NCBI GenBank assembly: GCA_045642705.1
Contig: JAZUJK010000021.1
Coordinates: 1 to 64,000 of the forward strand
Direction of reading: 5' to 3'
Length of the DNA: 64,000 nt
From: UBA1227 sp045642705
Lineage (GTDB): Bacteria; Bacillota; Clostridia; Oscillospirales; Acutalibacteraceae
This document shows, piece after piece, positions 27,611-36,336 of this stretch (the stretch's first letter is position 1; each line of letters opens with the position of its first letter). The notes under the pieces were generated by a model that was given only the letters and a program-made list of their open reading frames with translations, did not search any database and was not told the DNA's origin. The position numbers were made by a program, and so were the translations under genes.

Positions 27611-27637
27611 ACAATAAAATAGGTTACAATCTTGTAT

Positions 27638-27666
27638 ATTATACTATATAAGCATAACATATTCAA
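27638..27666 (-). promoter_or_regulatory. Promoter of the main polysaccharide operon
   Basis: TTGAAT and TATAAT separated by 17 bases on the minus strand, about 25 bases before the TagF-like start. No strong terminator is seen between this promoter and 13.94 kb, so the transcript may span 13-14 genes. Confidence 0.75.
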
Positions 27667-27682
27667 ATTATATATAAAAAAA

Positions 27683-27709
27683 GGCCCAGAACAGAAATTG
27701 TTCTGGGCC
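27683..27709 (-). terminator. Intrinsic terminator of the permease operon
   Basis: An 11-bp perfect stem (GGCCCAGAACA and complement) with a five-base loop, followed on the minus strand by seven T. Confidence 0.95.
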
Positions 27710-27720
27710 AAAATTATTAT

Positions 27721-29157
27721 TTAGTCTTCAACCTTGAAGTTCTTATACTGTAATGCATAGAAAATAGCACCAATTGCAATCCATACAAGAAGCATAATAT
27801 AAGATTCTTTTCCGAAATGTACTCCCTCAAGTCCTGGGATAGGGATAAGTTGAAGTACAACAAATATTAATGAGAATACAACGCCAAGTATAGCAGATAC
27901 TTTGAGAGCGCCGCTTCCGTCCTTGTCCTTCTTAAGTGTAACAAGTGTTGATGCACTGGTAAAGAAGTAACCGATTGATGCACCAATCGCTGACATATCT
28001 ACGAACCAGCCAAGAGCCTCACGACCAAGAATAGGACCTGAAAGTGAAACAAGGATGCAGAAAATCATAGCATTTTTAGGTGTGCTATATTTCTCATCAA
28101 GTACTCCAAACCACTTTGGAAGGTAACCATCTCTTGACATAGAGAACATCAAACGCGATGAAGCAAGATAGAATCCCATAATTCCTGAGAGAACTGCGCA
28201 AGAAACACCAAGTCCAATTAATACCTTGCCAAAAACACCTAGGAGTTCTTCTGCTGCTATGAGAAGTACCCAGTCACCAGCCATTACACGCTCTGGCCAA
28301 TTTTCAAGAGCTGCAGCAGCAACTGCGTTGTTAGATGAATAAACGAAGCAACCAAATGCAATTGCAACAACCATAATTCCCATTACTTTCTTGTATGAGA
28401 ACTTGAATTCTTCTGCTGCCTGTGGAATTGTATCAAATCCAACAAATGCCCAAGGAGCTATTGCAAAAGTAGCAAGTATTGCAGCAGCAATATTCTTGTT
28501 TGCAAAGGCATCACTATAAGCCCCAGCTTCAAGAGCAGCTGCTTTATTGAAGCCCCATAATGGCTGCATGTTAATGCCCTTTGCCTTAGCCGAGAATACT
28601 GCGGCAAAGAAAAGTGTAAAAGCACAAATTGCAAGTGTTGCAGCAAGAACTGTTTGAACAAATCCTGCCTTTTTAACACCAATAATGTTAAGTACGCCAA
28701 ATAGAATAAGAATGAAACTTGCCAGCAAAATCTCGCCCAGCCAAACTTCAAATCCCGCTATCGAATAATGGAATCCAAATTTTAATATATCCGCTGCGCC
28801 ATCAATACCATCAACTATAAGTCCAATTGCAGTTGAATTCATTGGTACATTAGTAAGATATGCTGCAACAAGGAACCATCCGCACAGATATGCTGGTTTC
28901 ATACCAAAGCAGTTCTTAGTAAATGTAAATTCACCACCTGCTTTTGGGAACTTAGGAACCATATATGCATATGAGAATGCAATTATTACCATAACGAGTG
29001 CGCCCAGGATCATTGCAATAGTTGTTCCTGCAACACCTGAGTTAGGCAAGAATTTCTTACCAGGGTTGATAAATGAGCCCCAACCGATTATACAACCGAA
29101 AGCAATGGCCCATACATGCATAGGGCTTAGTTCTTTTTTCAATGTGTTATTATCCAC
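27721..29157 (-). CDS. APC-superfamily amino acid/amine permease
   Basis: 478 residues with about 12 membrane helices and the APC start AIAFGCIIGWGSFINPG. It begins at GTG after GGAGGAGG. It is in one operon with a LicC-like enzyme gene 14 bases upstream, which makes choline, ethanolamine or a related amine a reasonable substrate guess; this is inference, since APC transporters are broad in specificity and the known Lic choline permease (LicB) is of another family. Confidence 0.85.
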   Translation of the reverse strand: MDNNTLKKELSPMHVWAIAFGCIIGWGSFINPGKKFLPNSGVAGTTIAMILGALVMVIIAFSYAYMVPKFPKAGGEFTFTKNCFGMKPAYLCGWFLVAAYLTNVPMNSTAIGLIVDGIDGAADILKFGFHYSIAGFEVWLGEILLASFILILFGVLNIIGVKKAGFVQTVLAATLAICAFTLFFAAVFSAKAKGINMQPLWGFNKAAALEAGAYSDAFANKNIAAAILATFAIAPWAFVGFDTIPQAAEEFKFSYKKVMGIMVVAIAFGCFVYSSNNAVAAAALENWPERVMAGDWVLLIAAEELLGVFGKVLIGLGVSCAVLSGIMGFYLASSRLMFSMSRDGYLPKWFGVLDEKYSTPKNAMIFCILVSLSGPILGREALGWFVDMSAIGASIGYFFTSASTLVTLKKDKDGSGALKVSAILGVVFSLIFVVLQLIPIPGLEGVHFGKESYIMLLVWIAIGAIFYALQYKNFKVED

Positions 29158-29171
29158 AGTGAGCCTCCTCC

Positions 29172-30068
29172 TTATACGTCATATGTCTTGTCTATTGCCT
29201 TTAATTCATTAAATGTGTCAATTTCTACAATATCAGAGAACTTACATTCTCTAATTGCGACACTATAATTTTTCTTACAATAATTGAGAGAAACTTGATC
29301 CCAATATCTCTCTTTTCCGCCTGGCATATTATATGTTTTTTCAATATCTTCTGCCAATTTACGGCCATCGTCTGTAGTCCAATAAGAGATACCAACCATT
29401 TGATAAATATCAGGGCCTTCGCCACCGACAAGTTGTTCCTTAATGATTCCATCTTTTACCTTAAAGCACCAGTCATCTGATCTGTCGCACTTGATTCCAA
29501 GGAAATTGGATTGATATTGGTATTTTGTAATCAAATTAGGATTTGTAATAAGCAAATCTGACTCAAGAACATAAGCATTCTCAAGTAAAAATCTTACACA
29601 CATTGCAGAAGAAATGTTGTTTGCCTCATTATAAATAGGATTTTCAACAAACTTGATGTTAGGATATTTGAACTTTAAAAGTTCAAATTGCTCTGCCAAA
29701 TAGCCACGAACAAGTACTACTTCTTCAATTCCTGCTTCATAAACTGCATCAAGAAGAGTGTCTATAATTCTTGTTCCGTTTACACGAACAAGTGGCTTCG
29801 GTGTGTTAAGAGTTACAGGTACCAATCTTGAACCAAATCCTGCCGCGATAAAAATCGCTCTTTTTACTTTATAAGGTTCAAGTGCCTCAATTCCTTCAGG
29901 TGTTATAGTTCCACTCTTAACGTAACCAAGTTCTTCCATTTCTTTAACCAAACGGTTAACGCTTCCGAGTGACATACCTGTGATTTCACTGATATCCCTC
30001 TGTGATAGAGGAATAGTATCTTTCTCCAGTGTTGTTAAAATATCAAACTGCTTTTTAGAAAGACTCAT
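29172..30068 (-). CDS. licC: LicC-like CTP:phosphocholine cytidylyltransferase with N-terminal winged helix
   Basis: About 298 residues. Residues 1-65 are a MarR-like winged helix (LSQRDISEITGMSLGSVNRLVKEMEELGYV); residues 70-298 are a nucleotidyltransferase with AIFIAAGFGSRLVPVTLNTPKPLV, the LicC signature, and VLESDLLI. The enzyme part would make CDP-choline (or CDP-ethanolamine) for LicD proteins. The fused DNA-binding part suggests it also controls its own operon. The ATG at 30068 follows GGAGGCAG. No choline kinase (LicA) gene is in the window. Confidence 0.85.
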   Translation of the reverse strand: MSLSKKQFDILTTLEKDTIPLSQRDISEITGMSLGSVNRLVKEMEELGYVKSGTITPEGIEALEPYKVKRAIFIAAGFGSRLVPVTLNTPKPLVRVNGTRIIDTLLDAVYEAGIEEVVLVRGYLAEQFELLKFKYPNIKFVENPIYNEANNISSAMCVRFLLENAYVLESDLLITNPNLITKYQYQSNFLGIKCDRSDDWCFKVKDGIIKEQLVGGEGPDIYQMVGISYWTTDDGRKLAEDIEKTYNMPGGKERYWDQVSLNYCKKNYSVAIRECKFSDIVEIDTFNELKAIDKTYDV

Positions 30069-30124
30069 TCCACTGCCTCCGATGTTCATTTTCTTATTTC
30101 GAAATTGTACTACTGAACACCTTT

Positions 30125-30152
30125 ATTATAATTAATGCAAACTAAAAGTCAA
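30125..30152 (-). promoter_or_regulatory. Promoter of the licC-permease operon
   Basis: TTGACT and TATAAT separated by 16 bases on the minus strand, about 57 bases before the licC start. Confidence 0.7.
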
Positions 30153-30158
30153 TACTTT

Positions 30159-30177
30159 TTGAACCAAAAATGTTCAA
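30159..30177 (-). promoter_or_regulatory. Inverted repeat upstream of the licC promoter
   Basis: TTGAAC, seven bases, GTTCAA: a perfect 6-bp inverted repeat just upstream of the -35 box. It is a candidate site for the winged helix fused to LicC. Confidence 0.45.
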
Positions 30178-30201
30178 GAATCATTATCTGGCATAAAAAA
30201 A

Positions 30202-30223
30202 GGAACGGTATCGCTACCGTTCC
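30202..30223 (-). terminator. Terminator of the LicD-GNAT-FkbH-ACP-VOC operon
   Basis: GGAACGGTA / TACCGTTCC stem with a TCGC tetraloop, followed on the minus strand by a T run. Confidence 0.92.
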
Positions 30224-30228
30224 TAATT

Positions 30229-30633
30229 TCATTTGTTATCGATTAATTCTATTATTCCAATGTTGCGATTCATCATAAATACAACATCTTTTCCCTCAAG
30301 TGCGGGTGCCGTTTGAGGTTCAAGGAATATCATGTATCCTTCCTGCTTCAAGTGTTCAATATCTGCATCAATATCATCACTTGTGAAGCACAAATGATAT
30401 GGAGTGTTCTTGTATTTAGACATCAAACCATATATCGGAGAACTCTCGTCTTTTGGAGAAATTAGTTCGACAATTGAACTTCCGCTCTGCAAGAAACATA
30501 TGTAACACTTTCTATATTCATCATCTGTTACATACTCACCAACATACGAAATTTCATTATAACCAAGCGCTTTAAAAGCCTTAGTTGCCTTATCAATATC
30601 TTTTACTAGATATCCAATATGATGAAGTTCCAT
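30229..30633 (-). CDS. VOC-fold protein, methylmalonyl-CoA epimerase-like
   Basis: About 134 residues with two beta-alpha-beta-beta-beta repeats of the glyoxalase/VOC fold: HHIGYLVKDIDKATKAF at the start, IVELISP, HLCFTSDDIDADI, and GIIELID at the end, where His, Glu, His and Glu are the usual metal ligands. It is the last gene after an FkbH-like enzyme and an acyl carrier protein. Small VOC proteins of this kind occur next to FkbH/ACP pairs, but their task is not known to me. The ATG at 30633 overlaps the end of the ACP gene. Confidence 0.75.
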   Translation of the reverse strand: MELHHIGYLVKDIDKATKAFKALGYNEISYVGEYVTDDEYRKCYICFLQSGSSIVELISPKDESSPIYGLMSKYKNTPYHLCFTSDDIDADIEHLKQEGYMIFLEPQTAPALEGKDVVFMMNRNIGIIELIDNK

Positions 30634-30634
30634 C

Positions 30635-30874
30635 TTATAATACCTTTTCAACTATATCAATAATTCCAGCTACATCTGTAGTGTTTACAATATCATCAGA
30701 TGATATATCAATATCAAATTCATCAGCAACAGAAGCCATAAGAGTGATATGGAACAAACTATCCCAACCATCTACAGAATCCTTAGACATATCCTCTGCA
30801 AGAACAAAATCGTCCTCATCGAGCAAATCACGGAAAATTAATTCAACCTTTTCAAGTATTTCTTTTCTATCCAT
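30635..30874 (-). CDS. Acyl carrier protein
   Basis: 79 residues, acidic and helical, with the phosphopantetheine attachment motif WDSL in the sequence SVDGWDSLFH (Ser at about residue 39). The ATG at 30874 follows AAGGAGAC. The FkbH-like gene directly upstream suggests that it carries a glyceryl or similar short acyl group rather than serving fatty acid synthesis. Confidence 0.88.
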   Translation of the reverse strand: MDRKEILEKVELIFRDLLDEDDFVLAEDMSKDSVDGWDSLFHITLMASVADEFDIDISSDDIVNTTDVAGIIDIVEKVL

Positions 30875-30884
30875 AGTTGTCTCC

Positions 30885-32687
30885 TTATCTTCTAATATCA
30901 TTTAATACTTTATTTTTATTGACGTATGTTGATACATCAAGATCCCAAACTGCATTTCCATCAGCGTCTTCACAACGAAGCACAGCGCCAACAGATTGAT
31001 ATAAATTCTTGACCATAGAATTCTTAGGAGTTGGATAATAATAACCAACTATTTTTTCTATACCCTGTTTTCTGCACTCTTCAACAAGCGAATCAAACAT
31101 TGCATATTCAAAATCTCTTTTTAATACACGACAGCTCATGATCCATAAATCCATATGGAGTTCTTGCTGCTTTTTCTTACCAATCATAACAGAAACAAGT
31201 CCGTTATCGCCAAATTTATCTTCTAAGCGACCCGCCAATCTAATATATTCATCGCTATTATATACTTCATCAATTTCCGCTTGTGAATATCTCTTGGTTG
31301 TCACATTAAACTGGTTAGATTTGTTGGTAAGTTGCGCGATTCTCTGCAAATATTCAGGAGCAAAATCAGATATTGTTGCAACCATATTGAGGCTTTCGAG
31401 ATACTTATTATAATCTGTAAATGTAGCCTCAGCCTGTTTACGCATCGTCTGCTCTTTAAACATCTGATTCTTTTCTATATCTTCTTTTGTAATACTAACT
31501 GTTTCAAAATACCCTTGTGAGTCAATCGTTGAAATAAATGTACCCACTTCACCAACCTCTGGGATACCCGCATCTGGCAATGTAGATTTTACAATATTTC
31601 TCTCAAAAGGATTATCATCAACAAAGACAATAGCATCTGCACCTATATTTAGATCCTTTGCTATCTCGACCAAATTTACATCCTTTGGTTCCCAGTTTGC
31701 TTTGATAACAGCGAAATCATTTGGTGTCAGCGTACTATCCGGGTGGTTAAGTCCTTCAAGAGCTATTTCCATATCGTTCTTAGAATCAACGGTTAATACT
31801 ATTCCCAAATTCTTGTGCTCAGAAATATACTCCTGAAACTCTTTATATGCTTCTGCTTTTTGAGTCTCATTACCAATCTCAATATTGTTAACACCATCTT
31901 CGGAAATTACTCCTCCCCAGAGAGTGTTATCGAGGTCAAGTGCAAAAGCTTTTTTGTTTTTACCATAAATTGCTTTAATGATATTAGCAACATTAAAAGC
32001 AAGTGCTGGAATAGCCTTTAAGTCTAGTGCGTACTTATACAAGTACCACATATCAAAGTTATGCCAATTAGCAAGTCCATATGACGATGCAAGATAATCA
32101 ATATCATTTATATAGAAATTATCTACTGTGTTCGCATAGTCATATATTTTACCATTTAGTTTATATATAAAGTTGCTCTTGCCATGCACATCATAGATGT
32201 CCTTATTGCCAAGCAATCTATACCAAGGTCTATCAAAATTGTTTTGAATTATTGTACAACCATACCTTGCTCTCAATGCTTCCCAGCATTGTTTTAAATG
32301 CATGAACTGAGAATTTAAAAGTTCCTCACAGTCAGCATCATTGCACGCATAATTTGGCCATGCAAGAACATTTCTTGATGTTGTAAAGATAAAGACAATA
32401 TCTGGAGCAAACTCATCAAGTTCAGGTGTTCCAAACACCGCATCTTCAAAGTACTTATTATACTCTGAAAGATAAAAACTTGGCTTGATACCATAACTAA
32501 GAAGTGATATTTCAAGCTGGTCCATTATCTCATTAGCGGTGCTTCCAGTCAAAATAGCTATTTTCTTTTCAACCCAATTAATATCCTGCTCGAGGAGCTG
32601 GCGCTTTATTGACTTTTTCTTTCTAAGCAACCTATCGTTATCAAACGGAGGTCTAAGCGTTGCTATTAGTTCACTAATTTCGCTCAC
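30885..32687 (-). CDS. FkbH-like HAD-superfamily enzyme (glyceryl-ACP synthase type)
   Basis: 600 residues starting at GTG. An N-terminal domain of about 220 residues is followed by a HAD domain with FALDLDNTLWGG (catalytic DxD), TVDSKND and FVDDNPFER, then a C-terminal GNAT-like domain. This is the FkbH layout: these enzymes take 1,3-bisphosphoglycerate, release phosphate and load glycerate on an ACP thiol. The ACP gene follows directly. In known pathways the glyceryl-ACP feeds polyketides; here the neighbours are surface polymer genes, so glyceryl transfer to the polysaccharide is a good hypothesis. Confidence 0.88.
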   Translation of the reverse strand: MSEISELIATLRPPFDNDRLLRKKKSIKRQLLEQDINWVEKKIAILTGSTANEIMDQLEISLLSYGIKPSFYLSEYNKYFEDAVFGTPELDEFAPDIVFIFTTSRNVLAWPNYACNDADCEELLNSQFMHLKQCWEALRARYGCTIIQNNFDRPWYRLLGNKDIYDVHGKSNFIYKLNGKIYDYANTVDNFYINDIDYLASSYGLANWHNFDMWYLYKYALDLKAIPALAFNVANIIKAIYGKNKKAFALDLDNTLWGGVISEDGVNNIEIGNETQKAEAYKEFQEYISEHKNLGIVLTVDSKNDMEIALEGLNHPDSTLTPNDFAVIKANWEPKDVNLVEIAKDLNIGADAIVFVDDNPFERNIVKSTLPDAGIPEVGEVGTFISTIDSQGYFETVSITKEDIEKNQMFKEQTMRKQAEATFTDYNKYLESLNMVATISDFAPEYLQRIAQLTNKSNQFNVTTKRYSQAEIDEVYNSDEYIRLAGRLEDKFGDNGLVSVMIGKKKQQELHMDLWIMSCRVLKRDFEYAMFDSLVEECRKQGIEKIVGYYYPTPKNSMVKNLYQSVGAVLRCEDADGNAVWDLDVSTYVNKNKVLNDIRR

Positions 32688-32692
32688 TTGGA

Positions 32693-33469
32693 TTATCCTT
32701 TCTTAACAAGTTTTCCATATTCGGAAACCAAGTCATTCTTGAGAATTGATAGATATCTCTTTCTTAGTTTGCTAGTTATAAATGTGTAAACAGTAAATCC
32801 ATCTTCCCATAAGCGGTTAACGAGATATGCTTCCAGCACTCTCATAAAGATACCATTTTCATACTCTTCATCAACTGCCAAACCACTAGTTGTTGCAATG
32901 TTTTCATATTCTGCATATGAAGCAATATGAGCAATTATTTTATCACCATCGCGAACAACATAATTACGTCCCATACCAGTTTCAAGTCTCTCAGCGAGTT
33001 GACTTGCCAGGTTTTCTAAATCATACATTCCACTGAAATACTTATTTCTACAAATCAGTGCAGCAATATCATGCATATCATCAACAGTTGCTGTTTCAAT
33101 ATTTAGATCATTTTCAATTTCATCATAATTTTTGAATTCGAAAACATAACCATATTCTGTATCATAATCATCAGCAAGCTGCTCTGACAAACGTTCTATC
33201 ACAGAACGTTTGCCACTCATTGTGCATACTTTTTCTTCGTTTATGATATCAACAACACCATCTAGATTTGCATCATCCGCAGCATAGATACTGATACTAC
33301 CATAATAGCGCATAACTATTACCGAGTAATCATCATTAGTCCATACTTTCAAATTAGGATTGTCAATTCCATACTTTGAAATATCAATATACATATAGAT
33401 GCAATCTTCTAAATTGTCATGTAATACTTTTAGAACATTCGTTACTTGTTCACTAGTGATTCTTTTCAT
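32693..33469 (-). CDS. GNAT-family acyltransferase-like protein
   Basis: 258 residues. The C-terminal half has a GNAT pattern (IETATVDDMHDIAALI, NYVVRDGDKIIAHIASYAEYENIATTSGLAVDEEYENGIFMRVL); the N-terminal 110 residues form a separate domain as in two-domain GNATs. It lies between the double-LicD gene and the FkbH gene, six bases from the latter, and could transfer the ACP-bound group. The acceptor is unknown. Confidence 0.7.
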   Translation of the reverse strand: MKRITSEQVTNVLKVLHDNLEDCIYMYIDISKYGIDNPNLKVWTNDDYSVIVMRYYGSISIYAADDANLDGVVDIINEEKVCTMSGKRSVIERLSEQLADDYDTEYGYVFEFKNYDEIENDLNIETATVDDMHDIAALICRNKYFSGMYDLENLASQLAERLETGMGRNYVVRDGDKIIAHIASYAEYENIATTSGLAVDEEYENGIFMRVLEAYLVNRLWEDGFTVYTFITSKLRKRYLSILKNDLVSEYGKLVKKG

Positions 33470-33476
33470 AATTTAC

Positions 33477-36233
33477 TCAACAATCATATGGGTTTGTCAA
33501 GATTTCCACCTTTCTAATCGAGTTGCCTATTGATACCATATATCTCCAAAATGTATTAATCAAATAATTATATTGAGCTGCTTCATTTTTGGCAACCAAA
33601 GCTTTTAAGTTGTATCTACCAATTTCATCACAATCAATTCCTTTGTCTTTAAGGAACGCAATGAAATCTTCATAACTAATTGTATCATCGACAACTTTAT
33701 TATTGGTATTAATCTCACAAATCTTTTCTATTCCTGCGCCATATGATGATACCAAACTGAGCCTAATATCCTGTGGGACATAGAAACTATAGCCATAAGC
33801 AGATATTTTAGTACGTTCTCTATAATACTTAGCCAGCAACTCCCCATCATTCTTTCTAAAAGGACCAATAAAATATGAGTTGGAGTTATCTCTGTAAGCA
33901 CTTTTAATAAGTCTATTAAAGATTTTTTTAGCAGTTCGTTTTTTACCTAGCACCTTTGTCAACAAGTTGACATACACATAAGTTAATTTCTGTTTCTTTG
34001 TTGCAATTTCGCCAGTAAACTGTTGTCTCCAACCAATTTCTAAAACTCTATTATAGAAATTGGCAAATTTTGAAAGTTGTTTTGATCTAAGAATAAAGAT
34101 TCTAATACCAATGCCAGAATATTTTTGCTCGCTCAATCTTTCAAAATTTAATTCCAATGTACTCGTATCACAATAAGTCATATCAAAAAGAGTATCATTT
34201 TCATTAGTAAACATACAATTTAAGAAACGATCTTTAACAGTATGTGTTTCAAAATATTTCAATAATTTATGTGCATCCTCAGCATACATCGCTATAGAAA
34301 TATCCGTATTAGGATTAAGCACTTTTCTATCGCCAGCAATCTGCAATAACAACTGTCCACAAACCGTGTACTTTATATCATTATTCGCGCAGATTTCATC
34401 AATTTCACTTAGCAATTTGAAGCGGACTGCAAGAGGACCAGTAACCGGAAAACTCTCATCTCTTTTCTGCTCCGTTTTAAATGTATCTTTTAAGTAATTT
34501 GCAAGAATAGTTTCTTCTTCAGCATTTAAAGTTTCGCACAATCTCTCTCTACTAAAAAGATAAAGTGAATATAACTCCTCATCGGAAGATTCTTTCTCAC
34601 ACACTTCTTTTAATTTTTTCTTTAATGAATTAAGAACTATACCATTATCTATATTCTTAAGCAAATAGGAAAGTATTTCTTTTGCATCATCAAATTTTGA
34701 CGTTTCTAAAAGGTATTCAGCTTTCATTCCCTTAAGTTCTACGCTTAATGGGAATAGCTTAATTCCTTTTTCAAGTTCATCTGATACATCAATTTTTCCT
34801 GCTATAATGCCAAGTTTGAAGTTAATAAACCACAGAGAAAAATTATCTTCAAATTTTGATAAATAATTATCAACTATTTTTTCGCATGCATCATATTCAC
34901 AATTATAGAATCTCATTATTGCTTCTCTAGTGGCAGTGAATATATCATTCGTTATTGATAATTCTTTTGACAATTCTTTTCCATTCAAAAGTCTTGCCTT
35001 TAATACAGTCCAAGCTCTTGATATATCACCATTTCTCAATAACAAGCGAACAACTGCCGAAATAGCATCATCGCCAATGTCAATAAGAAGTGGCGAATTG
35101 CGTCTATACCATCTCTTCCAACCGGTTACCGACGGACTTCCAGAGAATGTTTCTGAGCACTGTAATTCAATATATTCATTAAACAGATCTGCAAGAGCAT
35201 CATAATTCCTGTCTGAGAGCAATGCGGCAAGATCAACATTTGACAATTTTTCTTTATAATGCATACATGCCCAGTGCATTTTAATGTCATCAGTATTTAC
35301 TTCAGACTTAAATAGTTCCTCTACATGATTCTCATATACAAGTTTTCTTTTTCTGTATGTGTCTCTAACAAGTTTCTTATCATACTTATTATAAAACTTA
35401 TCAAAATAAACTTCTGATGGTACAGAAAAACTTCTTGTTGAAAAGTTATGCGAACTAAGTGTCGAACCATAGCGTGGCAAATTCATCCAACTGCCATATG
35501 CAATGAATAGAACCTCTTCAGCATACCTAGGAACTGGAAATTTATATTTGCCAAAATCAACATATCGAGGTTCACCATACAACTCTTTTGGATATACAAT
35601 AGGAGCTGCGCCAAAACGTTGCACTAAGTAATCGCACTCGTCCTCATCATATTGAGAAAGTTTCTCAACTATGTTATCTACTACATACCTGCTACCTTTC
35701 TCTTCAGCCAATTTGTAATTCTCTTTAAGTCTTGTGCTTGTGCCTGGATTTTTCAATTTTCTTAATGCATAATAATATGCTGTTGTTGTAAAATCTTGTA
35801 ATTCTTCAACATCCTCAATATATTGGTACCAAGCTTCTTTATCATTTGGAATAGGATCCAATATTTCTATATCAATTACTACACCCGCAACCTCCGGATT
35901 TGCTAAATGATATCTGTAAATTGTAGATGTATTAGTATCTGTAAAATGATTAATAGGCATTCCAAGATCTGAATCAAAATCAAGTGATGTAATTGCCATA
36001 CCATCTGGCTTTTCTATCTCAAATGCCTCTTTGAATTTATTCCAATTATTTCTTGTCATAATAATATCGACATCATCATCCCATGGTATAAATCCATGAT
36101 GACGCATAGCACCTATTAAAGAACCTGCGAACAAATAATATGTCACATTATGTTTACGACAAATATCATCAATTTTAGCTATAAGAGATACTAATTTTTC
36201 TTGTAATTCTTCGGTTTCTTGGGAAATTTTCAT
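33477..36233 (-). CDS. Large LicD-family protein with two LicD-like domains
   Basis: 918 residues, about three times the usual LicD length. Residues 1-290 are a complete LicD domain (YYLFAGSLIGAMRHHGF followed by IPWDDDVDII). The middle (about 330-590) is helical and repeat-like, similar to TPR. From about 600 a second LicD-like domain begins (LSEIDEICANNDIKYTVCGQLLL, then NPNTDISIAMY) in which the DDD motif is reduced to NTD, so it may be inactive or bind a partner. It is the first gene of the operon with GNAT, FkbH, ACP and VOC genes. The DNA is AT-rich compared with the flanking genes. Confidence 0.82.
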   Translation of the reverse strand: MKISQETEELQEKLVSLIAKIDDICRKHNVTYYLFAGSLIGAMRHHGFIPWDDDVDIIMTRNNWNKFKEAFEIEKPDGMAITSLDFDSDLGMPINHFTDTNTSTIYRYHLANPEVAGVVIDIEILDPIPNDKEAWYQYIEDVEELQDFTTTAYYYALRKLKNPGTSTRLKENYKLAEEKGSRYVVDNIVEKLSQYDEDECDYLVQRFGAAPIVYPKELYGEPRYVDFGKYKFPVPRYAEEVLFIAYGSWMNLPRYGSTLSSHNFSTRSFSVPSEVYFDKFYNKYDKKLVRDTYRKRKLVYENHVEELFKSEVNTDDIKMHWACMHYKEKLSNVDLAALLSDRNYDALADLFNEYIELQCSETFSGSPSVTGWKRWYRRNSPLLIDIGDDAISAVVRLLLRNGDISRAWTVLKARLLNGKELSKELSITNDIFTATREAIMRFYNCEYDACEKIVDNYLSKFEDNFSLWFINFKLGIIAGKIDVSDELEKGIKLFPLSVELKGMKAEYLLETSKFDDAKEILSYLLKNIDNGIVLNSLKKKLKEVCEKESSDEELYSLYLFSRERLCETLNAEEETILANYLKDTFKTEQKRDESFPVTGPLAVRFKLLSEIDEICANNDIKYTVCGQLLLQIAGDRKVLNPNTDISIAMYAEDAHKLLKYFETHTVKDRFLNCMFTNENDTLFDMTYCDTSTLELNFERLSEQKYSGIGIRIFILRSKQLSKFANFYNRVLEIGWRQQFTGEIATKKQKLTYVYVNLLTKVLGKKRTAKKIFNRLIKSAYRDNSNSYFIGPFRKNDGELLAKYYRERTKISAYGYSFYVPQDIRLSLVSSYGAGIEKICEINTNNKVVDDTISYEDFIAFLKDKGIDCDEIGRYNLKALVAKNEAAQYNYLINTFWRYMVSIGNSIRKVEILTNPYDC

Positions 36234-36263
36234 AATACTCTCCCTTTTAATAATAATCGACTA

Positions 36264-36292
36264 ATTATAGCATTTAAAAAATTAAAAATCAA
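36264..36292 (-). promoter_or_regulatory. Promoter of the double-LicD/FkbH operon
   Basis: TTGATT and TATAAT with a 17-base spacer on the minus strand, about 30 bases before the coding start; AAAGGGAG precedes the ATG. Confidence 0.72.
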
Positions 36293-36298
36293 CAATAT

Positions 36299-36327
36299 AA
36301 AGGGGATGAGCCATAAGCCATCCCCTT
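36299..36327 (-). terminator. Terminator of the acyltransferase gene
   Basis: Perfect stem AAAGGGGATG/CATCCCCTTT with a nine-base loop, ten bases after the stop; the T run is short. Confidence 0.75.
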
Positions 36328-36336
36328 TATTTTGTG

